This document shows, piece after piece, positions 25,083 through 36,600 of a stretch of 64,000 bases of DNA. The notes under the pieces were generated by a model. That model saw only the letters and a list, made by a program, of their open reading frames with translations. It made no database searches and was not told the DNA's origin. The translations under genes and the position numbers were made by a program. The stretch's first letter is position 1. Each line of letters opens with the position of its first letter. The stretch comes from Liolophura sinensis (Eukaryota; Mollusca; Polyplacophora; Chitonida; Chitonidae), in the NCBI RefSeq assembly GCF_032854445.1, contig NC_088295.1:13255385-13319384 (forward strand), read 5' to 3'.

Positions 25083-25994
25083 GTGAACATTAAGTCTGCC
25101 ACTATAAACTGCCACTGTAGTGTCGCGTAATAATTGGCCATTACGTCAAAAAACCTGTTAGCTTTTGATTGTCAGTGTGGGATCTCATAGTGGACAGACA
25201 GATACTCATGCAATAAATTGCATTTTGCAGTTAGTTAAAGTGTTAAACTGATGCATTTTGCATCACACATTTACAAGCAGGGAACTGAGAACTGCTGCTG
25301 GCATCACAATGCCTACGTGTTGGACAGGAGACCGCAGTAACTTGTCAAGAAAACCGGCAAAGTCATTGCTTGAAGAAAAATATTTTTATTATGCATTATT
25401 TTTCCTTAGCGAAGTCAATTTTATTATGAAAATGTCTTCCCAAAACCTGAATGAAAGAGCCTGTTATCAATCAGAAGGTCCTGCTATGTTCTGTAAATTC
25501 CCATATGTCGATACTGCCAGCTACATGTAGGCCAAATGCTTACAACCCATGCAGAACGTGGACTAGCAGGACCGCTAAACCATGACCTTTGTGTCCACGA
25601 ACATTGCCCGGACCGAGCGCCAAACTAAAAGAAACATCGGCCCTTTAAACACAGGTCTGAGCTGAAACTCTTTGGTTTGGTACGGGAGAGCTCCTCAGTT
25701 TTGTGATGTCACTCTAGATAGCTATAACATGGGTGATTCCATCACCAAATGAGTGGCTCAACGCTGATAATTGTTTCCTATTTATTTTGTTGATAAGCAG
25801 AGTAGAATTTTTAAAAATATTTTTAGAATATTTCTGGAATACTACTTTATTAATTAATTCAGCTTTAATGGCTGACATCATGTTCGCTTTAAGTACTGGC
25901 ATTTTAAAGTATTGTCGACAAACACTGCATCCTGGAATTAGGCAAAAAACTCTGACCTTAGCAGTTCACTGAAATTTAGAAGTTTCGTGAAACT
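25083..25994. other. Spacer without recognisable gene
   Basis: AT-rich sequence between two SINE D blocks. Two overlapping open frames on opposite strands at 25714-25972 show no family features. Confidence 0.4.
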
Positions 25995-26330
25995 GGGCCC
26001 CAGTTCCTCTGGTGTTTGTATGATTTGGCAGAGTTGTTAGAATATCCACCTTGTATAAAGTGGTTAGATGTCTGCCTCGTAACCAGGAGACTTGTATCTA
26101 TATCAGACTAAGGTCATACCTGAGACTTTAGTACTGGTTCCTCTGGAGTCTGATGTGGCAGAGTTCATACAAGGATGTCCACCTTGTATGAAGTTTAAGA
26201 CCCAGATCCAAGTCAGACTTGGGTACTTGTTACAAGGAGACATGCCAGTGACTAAAACAGTGCTAAAAGTGACCATAACTCACAAACAAGCAACCCTGGA
26301 GGTCACATTCACAAAGGTTAAATAAATTTT
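25995..26330 (+). repeat. SINE family D block, repeated pieces
   Basis: Two partial copies lie in a row. Both contain CCACCTTGTAT; CTGGTTCCTCTGGAGTCTG and AGATCCAAGTCAGACTTGGG match the block at 24760-25082. The tail is not defined. Confidence 0.5.
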
Positions 26331-26435
26331 TATTTTGTCTTTATCAAGTGTTGAATATGATGAAGACTTTGTCCTGATTTATAGGTGAAGAAACACCTGT
26401 CTTCACAAAGTGAGCCATATCACATAGGACAATTT

Positions 26436-26518
26436 TGTGCCATAATGCTGGCCGCCATCATAGAAGTCAAATGTTCTTGAGTATGGCGTAAACACCAATA
26501 AAATAAATCAACAAAATA
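26436..26518 (+). repeat. SINE family A, 5'-truncated tail
   Basis: CATAATGCTGGCCGCCATCA, then TTCTTGAGTATGGCGTAAAC and ACCAATAAAATAAAT. Only the 3' end of the element is present. Confidence 0.7.
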
Positions 26519-26931
26519 AAAAAAATACCAAAACTGAGATAATGATGCATGCTCAAGAAGTCTATTCAGCTTAGTAATATTTGTACTTCCTTGATGCTGA
26601 TGACTATGGGATAGGACAAGTACTGGTCAGACTGGTGTCTGGTATTGGGGCATTGTGTCCTCAACATGGTGTTCTTGTAATGCAGCAGTATGTCCTCATG
26701 GTAAAGCCTGCAGAAAACACCATGATTAACTCATGCGGATTTAAATGCTGAAGGTGACATTAAGATCAAATCAAATAGCCTATAGTTTAATGTAGCCATT
26801 CTTAGCCCTAAAATATACTGATGGAGTTTATTAGTTAAGTAATCTGTTCTTTAACACAGTTAGTGTATTCAGAAGAGCTGCAATCTAACTCAAATTATAA
26901 TGTTTGTAGAGATACAGTTAATATATAATTT

Positions 26932-29900
26932 CAGTACTGCTGAATTCCTCAGTCTAACCTCACCACAGAGGGACTGAGCACTCCTGTCTGAGGATTAACT
27001 CCTGGTTGATAGCCATCTTCAAAACTATTGCATTTCTCAGCCAAACCTCACCACAGAGGGATTGAGCACTCCTGTCTGAGGATTAACTCCTGGCTGATAG
27101 CCACCTTCAGTACTGTCACATTTCTCAGCCAAACCTCACCACAGCGGGATTGAACACTCCTGTCTGAGGATTAAATCCTGGTTGATAGCCACCTTCAGAA
27201 CTATCGCATTTCTCAGCCAAACCTCACCACAGAGTGATTGAGCACTCCTGTCTGAGGATTAACTCCTGGTTGATAGCCACCTTCAGTACTGTCACATTTC
27301 TCAGCCAAACCTCACCACAGAGGGATTGAACACTCCTGTCTGAGGATTAATGCCTGGTTGATAGCCACCTTCAGGACTGTCACATTTCTCAGCCAAACCT
27401 CACCACAGAGGGATTGAGCACACCTGTCTGAGGATTAACTTCTGGTTGATAGCCACCTTCAGTACTGTCACAATTCTCAGCCAAACCTCACCACAGAGGG
27501 ATTAAGCACTCCTGCCTGAGGATTAAATCCTGGTTGATAGCCACCTTCAGAACTATAGCATTTCTCAGCCAAACCTCACCACATAGGGATTGAGCACTCC
27601 TGTCTGAGGATTAACTTCTGGTTGATAGCCACCTTCAGTACTGTCACATTTCTCAGCCAAACCTCACCACAGGGGATAAAGCACTCCCGTCTGAGGATTA
27701 AATCCTGCTTGATGGCCACCTTCAGTACTGTTGCACTTCTCAGCCAAACCTCACCACAGAGGGACTGAGCACTCCTGTCTGAGGATTAACTCCTGGTTGA
27801 TAGTCATCTCCAGTACTGTCACATTTCTCAGCCAAACCCCATCACAGAGGGATTGAGCACTCCTGTCTGAGGATTAACTCCTGGTTGATAGCCACCTTCA
27901 GTACTGTCACATTTCTCAGCCAAATCTCACCACAGCGGGATTGACGACTCCTGTCTGAGGATTAAACCCTGGTTGATAGCCACCTTCAGAACTATCGCAT
28001 TTCTCAGCCAAAACTCACCACAGAGTGATTGAGCACTCCTGTCTGAGGATTAACTCCTGGTTGATAGCCACCTTCAGGACTGTCACATTTCTCAGCCAAA
28101 CCTCACCACAGAGGGATTGAGCACTCCTGTCTGAGGATTAACTCCTGGTTGATAGCCACCTTCAGAACTATCGCATTTCTCAGCCAAACCTCACCACAGA
28201 GTGATTGAGCACTCCTGTCTGAGGATCAACTCCTGGTTGATAGCCACCTTCAGGACTGTCACATTTCTCAGCCAAACCTCACCACAGAGGGATTGAGCAC
28301 TCCTGTCTGAGGATTAACTTCTGGTTGATAGCCACCTTTAGGACTGTCACATTTCTCAGCCAAACCTCACCACAGAGGGATTGAGCACTCCTGTCTGAGG
28401 ATTAACTTCTGGTTGATAGCCACCTTCAGTACTGTCACATTTCTCAGCCAAACCTCACCACAGAGGGATTGAGCACACCTGTCTGAGGATTAACTTCTGG
28501 TTGATAGCCACCTTCAGTGCTGTCACAATTCTCAGCCAAACCTCACCACAGAGGGATTAAGCACTCCTGTCTGAGGATTAAATCCTGGTTGATAGCCACC
28601 TTCAGAACTATAGCATTTCTCAGCCAAATCTCACCACAGCGGGATTGAACACTCCTGTCTGAGGATTAAACCCTGGTTGATAGCCACCTTCAGAACTATC
28701 GCATTTCTCAGCCAAACCTCACCACAGAGGGATTGAGCACTCCTGTCTGAGGATTAACTCCTGGTTGATAGCCACCTTCAGTACTGTCACATTTCTCAGC
28801 CAAACCTCACCACAGCAGGATTGAGCACTCCTGTCTGAGGATTAAATCCTGGTTGATAGCCACCTTCAGAACTATCGCATTTCTCAGCCAAACCTCACCA
28901 CAGAGTGATTGAGCACTCCTGTCTGAGGATTAACTCCTGGTTGATAGCCACCTTCAGGACTGTCACATTTCTCAGCCAAACCTCACCACAGAGGGATTGA
29001 GCACTCCTGTCTGAGGATTAACGCCTGGTTGATAGCCACCTTCAGGACTGTCACATTTCTCAGCCAAACCTTACCACAGAGGGATTGAGCACACCTGTCT
29101 GAGGATTAACTTTTGGTTGATAGCCACCTTCAGGACTGTCACAATTCTCAGCCAAACTTCACCACAGAGGGATTAAGCACTCCTGTCTGAGGATTAAATC
29201 CTGGTTGATAGCCACCTTCAGAACTATCGCATTTCTCAGCCAAACCTCACCACAGAGGGATTGAGCACTCCTGTCTGAGGATTAACTTCTGGTTGATAGC
29301 CACCTTCAGTACTGTCACATTTCTCAGCCAAACCTCACCACAGGGGATAAAGCACTCCCATCTGAGGATTAAATCCTGGTTGATAGCCACCTTCAATGCC
29401 GTTGCACTTCTCAGCCAAACCTCACCACAGAGGGACTGAGCACTCCTGTCTGATGATGAACTCCTGGTTGATAGCCATCTTCAGTACACATTTCTCAGCC
29501 AAACCCCATCACAGAGGGATTGAGCACTCCTGTCTGAGGATTAACTTCTGGTTGATAGCCACCTTCAGTACTGTCAAATTTCTCAGCCAAACCTCACCAC
29601 AGAGGGATTGAGCACTCTTGTCTGAGGATTAACTTCTGGTTGATAGCCACATTCAGTACTGCCACATTTCTCAGCCAAACCTCACCACAGGGGATAAAGC
29701 ACTCCCGTCTGAGGATTAAATCCTGTTTGATGGCCACCTTCTCAGCCAAACCTCACCACAGAGGGACTGAGCACTCCTGTCTGAGGATTAACTCCTGGTT
29801 GATAGCCACCTTCAGAACTATCGCATTTCTCATCCAAACCCCATCACAGAGGGATTGAGCACTCCTGTCTGAGGATTAACTCCTGGTTGATAGCCACCTT

Positions 29901-30235
29901 CAGTACTGTCACATTTCTCAGCCAAATCTCACCACAGCAGGATTGAACACTCCTGTCTGAGGATTAACTACTGGTTGATAGCCACATTCAGTACTGTCAC
30001 ATTTCTCAGCCCAACCTCACCACAGAGGGATTGAGCACTCCTGTCTGAGGATTAACTCCTGGTTGATAGCCACCTTCAGTACTGTCACAATTCTCAGCCA
30101 AACCTCACCACAGAGGGATTAAGCACTCCTGTCTGAGGATTAAACCCTGGTTGATAGCCACCTTCAGAACTATCGCATTTCTCATCCAAACCCCATCACA
30201 GAGGGATTGAGCACTCCTGTCTGAGGATTAACTCC
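26932..30235. repeat. 88-bp satellite array, about 37 units
   Basis: CTCAGCCAAACCTCACCACA recurs at 88-base steps (27036, 27124, 27212 and on) through about 3.3 kb. Units carry CACTCCTGTCTGAGGATTAA, then GGTTGATAGCCACCTTCAG, and end either in ACTATCGCATTT or in ACTGTCACATTT. Rare variants recur at multi-unit offsets: GAGCACACC at 27416, 28471 and 29086 (12 and 7 units apart), and AGGGGATAAAGC at 27671, 29342 and 29690. The array therefore grew by duplicating blocks of several units. It ends abruptly at ACTCCTCACAAGG. No long reading frame is preserved. It lies between the TMEM130-like gene and the coilin 3' end. Confidence 0.95.
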
Positions 30236-30682
30236 TCACAAGGACTAACACTCCTACTTCAAGGTTAATGAAATGGTTGGAAGTTGCTGCTTAATTGTCA
30301 ACCGAACAGTTCAAAAGTTTATTGAAACCCTTCACCTCAATGTTGATACTTGTAATTTCTTGCACTCAGCAGTTTCCATAAAAAACAGCTCTCATACTAG
30401 CAGTTTAGCCAATTAGGCTTTCAGTAAGTTATATCCTTGATTTAAACATGTTTATCAGCACTTCAAGTCATAGGTGCAGGAAGGCAGGATGGACCTCTCT
30501 CCTCAGTTCGATGTTTTACTCTGTTTCAGAACCACACCTGGGTGCATCCACAGTCCACAGTCAACCGTCCATGTGACTCTGATACCTTAGTTCCTTCACA
30601 CCATGCAACCCTCCACATGACTCTGATGCCCTATCTCCTTCACACCATGCAACCTTCCACATAACTCTGATGCCCTTCTCCT
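30236..30682. other. Coilin 3' UTR and boundary with the satellite
   Basis: On the minus strand this follows the coilin stop codon. A minus-strand AATAAA at 30318-30323 is a plausible poly(A) signal, only about 80 bases from the array edge. A short near-direct repeat, CCTCCACATGACTCTGATG-type, occurs around 30570-30680. Confidence 0.5.
30318..30323 (-). promoter_or_regulatory. Candidate poly(A) signal of coilin
   Basis: Minus-strand AATAAA about 360 bases downstream of the coilin stop codon, the only canonical hexamer noticed before the satellite begins. Confidence 0.4.
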
Positions 30683-33600
30683 TCACCCCAGAAGCCTTGG
30701 CTGCAGGAGCAACTTCCATTTTAGTAAAACCTGAGGCAAACAAAACAAAAGTTTGTGACAAACTCTCCACAGGGATATATCAAAATATGGAAAATAACTT
30801 CTTAACTAACAAAGTATTGTGTACACCTTTATCATCAGTGCATTTATAGCATTAATACAGGCCACAAAAGCTCTCATCACAATGAAAACAATCAGATCAA
30901 TCTGAAGCCAAGATTACAACATTGTTGGTTTACGGGAAACAGATCATCATTACCTCATTTGTAACTTCTTCAACATTTGTCAGATGCAGATCTTCATCCT
31001 CAATATGAACATCAAATTTTCTTGGTAAGATTTCTGAAATAATTGAATAGACATAGAAGCCACAAGCACATCCAAATGTTACAGTGAATGTGCTGAAAAA
31101 TTTAAGAACCAATAATAATCTGAGATGTGTCACGAATGGGCAATGTTTGGTGTGCGTGCACTGTTATAATGAGAAGATTTACATACATTTATAATATATT
31201 TTAAATCAATTTCTCTCAACAAAGTGCTTTCTTTACCTGTCGGCTCATCCTCATTTAAAACAAGCTTCAAGGACACCATCTCTGAGGAAGGATCATAGTT
31301 AATGACAGTTCCTTCCTGTAAACAGCAAAATAACAGCACGTTAGCCTTTCAAGACTTATGGTTGATGTAACATATTGATGAGTTTCTTCAGCAAGTTATA
31401 TTCCTTGCTGTGTTAAATGGTCAGATATGCTATCACTGGCATGCATATTAATTTATTAATTACTGATTGGCGTTTTATGCCGTACTCAAGAATATTTCAC
31501 TCATATGCATGGTGGGAGAAACCGGACAGAGTGTGCAGGAATCCCACGACAACAGATAGCTGGCAGACCTTCCCATGTAGAACTAAAGAGGAAGCCAGTA
31601 TGAGCTGGATTAGAACTCATGTCGACGGAATAGGCGAGAGGTTCCTAGCTGCTACACTAGCATGCTAAGACAAGGAGGTCACTACTGACATGTAAATGTT
31701 TTATACATGTACAATAAATTTACACGGAATAACAGAATTCACCGAAAGACTAAATAAAATGATGATTTGGCCTTCAAATCAGGTTTGAAAAAGAAATATA
31801 GTGCAGTGTACATTGCAACAAAGAAGTGCAAGTTTGCAGCACCAGCTTTTAAGAATTACGCTTAATATGTGTATCCAGTATGTCATGGTACCTAGCAAGC
31901 CTGACCAGGAAGTCTGCAAAACACTAATGTCGCCATTTACATGCAAATTCCTTTTTCAGTTTAAGAAAAAGACATCTGAAGCAGTATGGGCCTTGAGTTT
32001 TTCAGTCATACTCTACACAGGCCTCTCGGTAAGCCAGAATTCTCAGTCACTGTGACACTGGATGTACATGAAATATGTCAACTACACGACTCTTACCTTA
32101 TACGCTGATACTTCAGGGCAGTAGTCTGTGGTTAATTCTAAAATCTGTTACAGAATAAATCAGGAGAATTAGCCAACGTATCTCAACAAATGGCATACAT
32201 AAAGCATTGTGTGAATAATCCCCGAATCCCTGGTTAAACAATATGTAATTTACAGTAAATGCACAAAGATGACTTGTTTCAATCCACAAGTCATTTCTAA
32301 AAACCAAAATGTGTCAGCACGTCATCTTAATCAAGCAATAATCTAGTAACAAACCTCTCTACAGGGTTAGCCCAGTGAGGTAATGAACATTTATTACATG
32401 AGTGGCAAAACATGCCAGACTCATATATTCTTGATATCCAGGCACTTATTCTGACTTCATCTGGAAATGAAAGTATATGTAACACAATTATCTACTTGTT
32501 TACCTATACAAAGTTTGTGCCATATGTTAAAGATACACGTACCTACTTCGGAAACATTCATCCACAAGTGTACCACTAGTTCAATTAAATTAAATGTTAA
32601 GGTGTATTTTCAACAATTTCTAATATTCACCTGCCACAGGCAAATATCAGAAATTACCTAAGAGCTACTTCAGTGTCAATAATTGTGTGTCTTAAAAGCA
32701 GGATAAAATGATAAGGATCGATATAATCTGCTTGCATAAACTGTAGAAAAAACTGCATTGTATTAAAACCGCTATTGTTAGTTTCGGAGGATAATACGGA
32801 AACAAAAGTTTCACCCATCGCTGACTTATAGCTGCAAATGGACTCATACATTCAAACGCGAATGACACATCTACATGATTAATCATCACATCAGGAAAAT
32901 TTTACAGAAACTGCCAAAGACCTTGACAATATAGTGTTATTCATCGTAAATATGTTTTAACCATGCAGGGATTCATACACATTGATTTAAGACCCCTGTA
33001 TTTGGTGGTAAAATTTAGTTAAAACTGAATAATGGGGTTAACAAAACTCAATTCTGTGTTTCTCTAATGCAAATACTCAAATTTTTAGATAAAAACTGGA
33101 CTGAATGGTTGACTTCGATCGTAAATGGCTGCATCCACGACAAGCTGAAGTGGTCAAGCGTGTGATGGCTGACAAGGGTTGAGTGCATGACCCCAAGCCA
33201 TGTTGCTCCCCTCACCTACAGTATTCACAGACAGACCATCACAGAAGGCAAATAGGGAGTAGGCAGCTGTTTGAATCCATTACTGAATCTACTCCTTAAA
33301 TTTACTCTTGGTAATTTAAATTAGTTAACTGACAGATGGGTGTACACTTCTGTGGGCAAGTAATCATTGTGACAAATTGAAATTGACTCATAAATATCTT
33401 AAAATTTGTAGGAAAGGGCTTAAAACAGAAAATTTTTACTTCAAACCTACGTCATCAAAAAATCCCCAAGAGTGACCCCTTTTTAAGTTGGCATCAAACA
33501 ATCTGTTCTTTCCAGCTTGAGACCCCCACTTGAGCCCATTGTTTTGGCACAAGAAATGTACTGTTTGGGACATCCCATATTGAGCAAAAGGGTAAGTCAG

Positions 33601-36600
33601 ATATAAATGGAGGATAATTTGCCAAAGAAACTGTAATGGATAGAAAATGTATCCTTTTACTGATACATTGTTGCCACGTGAAAACCATACAAGAGGTATT
33701 TGAAAGGGCAGGTGCATTTTCCAAATTAATCTAACAATTGACAACTGAACATGGATGGTTTATAACGGTTTTACTGTATGTCCCTGATCAGGATAAGTCC
33801 TGTCTTTGTTTTTTGCATATGTTGTATATTTTTGATGTAATATTTCTTTCCTTCTTTCTTTCTTTTAATACAACAACCAACATCTGAACATGCATAACTA
33901 TGATTCATACCTTATATGCAATCTTGTCTCCAGATCGTGGTGGGCCAGTCAATAAGGGAAACTCTTCATACAACTTCACCACAGGAATAAGGTCAGTACA
34001 TCCATTGAGCACATTTATCTTCTCCTCAGCAGGATTCTGAGAGACAAAACATCAAAGCAGGAAGATGAACACATACAGCATTAAGCAGGAACGAGTAAAT
34101 GATTCATTCAGCATTGGGCTTAAAGCACCATTGCCGGTGTTTCAACGCAGGAAAGTGGCACAGAGAGATTAATATTCTGACTTTAGTACAACTGGAAGTA
34201 CACCGGAACAGGCTACAAAATCATATGCCTTCCTCTTTGATACAATATAATTGTTACAACCATAAATTCTCAACACAGGAAAAGAAATAAAATGACATAT
34301 TCTGGTCTTTCAGTGTCACAAAAATAACAAATCTTTGCTATGTCTCCATAAACGTTGACACTATTTTGCAGATGTGTCTAAACTAATTTATTCCACGTGT
34401 AGTTAATAATTCTAAGAAAAAAAAACATATCTTGCATGTTTATTTTTTCACCACTATCACCACAAAACTGTGCTGTCTACAAAACTGTGCTGTCTACAAA
34501 CCTGGATGATAACGGACTTGTTTGTGGCTGTGGTTGCCAGCTGTTGGTCTTTGGTCAGCTCTGGAAATTTCCATTTCCGTTTTCTAGTAAACACAGATGT
34601 TCCATTTGTAAGGGTTGTCTCTCTTACAGATATATTATTCCTACTGCCGTGCCATTTAGTATTTGCTTGATGTATGCTTGAATCAGTCTCCTCATTTGAA
34701 CCATATATCCCCTCTGTATATGAACAATACTGAGACTCTCTCATAGACACGCCATTGTCATTTATAACCATTTCATCTTCAGAGTTATCTCCCCTGACCC
34801 CTTCATCCTGATTATTCTCGGACTGAGACTGGGACTGGTCATCTTCCTCCTCAGAATCTCCAAAGTGTTTATGTGTATTCAAGACTTTCTGGTTTTTCTT
34901 CCACTTGGCTGGCGGGGTGACTTGAGAAATGACCGTACAGCCCACACTGACATCAACAACAGGACTCTCAAGTGTTTTCTTCCTCTTACGACGTCTTCGT
35001 TTGTTCTTCTTCTGATTGTCTTTTTCAGAAGATGGTGAAGATTTGTCCAGTGTTCCATTCTGCTCATCACAAGGTTGTTTCAATGGCTCAGTTGACTTGT
35101 GTCCCTGATTATCAACAACATCAGAGTGATTCTTTTTTATCTTGACTGGGTCTGTTTTGCCAACTTCTAGGTGGAAGTCTACAGAGGCATTTCCTCTACC
35201 ATCATCACATTTTGCTGTCTCTGAAGTTATGCCTCTGTTATTACTGGCCTTTTCCAGCACATCATTTTTCTTGCCACTATTGCCCTGTACTTGCTCAATG
35301 TTTTTTCTGGCTTTATGGGCTTTTTTCTGTTTCTTGCATGTAGACACACCATCTTGATCCTCCAAACCTGAAGCTTCATCTTTACTCAGTCTCTCTGTAG
35401 AATCTTCCTTATGCCTTTTCTTCTTCGTCTTTTTCTCCCTCTTTGTTTCCGTCACAGGTTGGTCACTGGTCTGAGAGGTCGGATCAGGACAAGAGATCCA
35501 CGTTTGTGAATGATGCCCAGCTTCTGCAGATTTCTGCTGCAAACTTGCCTTGGAACATTGATCATCGTCAGACCTACAAAGCATTGAATCACAATATTGG
35601 AGATCACAAACGAATGAAGAAAAATTATTCAGATTTGAGGGTTCCTAAACTTCAACAAACTAAATGTCTTCCTTTCTTATATTATTCATTCAATTATCTT
35701 TCAACACTTAAATCTCTTTCACTGATTACCAGGTTTATGAATGGGGTAACTGGAGTGCCCTGGGTAAACCACTGACCTTTACCAACAGCCTTGCCCATAC
35801 CTCAATTTAAAGCCATGGCCAAAACAGCAAGAGCTGGATTCAAACTTACCCCATCATTAATCAATGGCTTGAGCTACCAGCCATGTGCCTTACATGAGAT
35901 TTGAGTAGGAAACATGTGGGGCACCAGTTTGACTGCTGATTAAAAAGTTTGAACAGATGGATTATTCTAATTGGTAGAGTCGGCCGGGTTTGCTGGTGTC
36001 AGTTTGGACACATCTGACAACAGATGACTGGAATTCAGTGTATACCAATCATTAGGAGTTTGAGTTGTAAAAGTAAGTGAAATTTTCCATGTGGAGTTCA
36101 ATATGACCAGAGCCAGGCTCTACACTTTGGAGGTTGGCTATAGTTTGGGCTGCATCTAACAATGCTAAGGCTAGAAATTTCCAAAAATGTACCTTGAGTG
36201 TAGTAACGTGTTCTGGGCATTTCAAATATCCTTGCGTGGCCTCAGTGAAAATTACAGCAAATTACCCAGCAGCCTCCAACCAATATGGTCGCTGTGAGTT
36301 CCAAATCCAACTCCAAATCCAACATATGTGGGAAGGTCTGCCAGCATCCTGCGGATGGTCGCAGGTTTCCTCCCAGCCTTGCTCGGTTTCTTCCCACCAT
36401 AATGCTGGCTGCCATCGTATAAGTGAAATAGTCTTTTATATCATAAACACCAATCAAATAAATAAATCAACCCATAAATCAAATGTCCTTGTAAAAAAGT
36501 TGTGGGTCCCCACGCTAATAACCATGCTATACCCTAGGCTTTATAAAAAGGGAAGGAAATGCCGGCCGGCCTAAACCCACCTCAACTACACTGAACTGAT

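Noticed and set aside
26932-30235. CRISPR-like array of regular repeats
   Set aside because: Units are contiguous without unique spacers and the sequence is an animal satellite.
33436-33744. Minus-strand 102-codon frame in a coilin intron
   Set aside because: No recognised domain, no splice phase match, and the coilin exons on both sides join without it.
34457-34501. Extension of the coilin large exon to the stop after VCRQHSF
   Set aside because: Splicing at 34502 joins SVIIQ to NPAEEK, matching the coilin family across the junction; read-through is kept only as a possible isoform.
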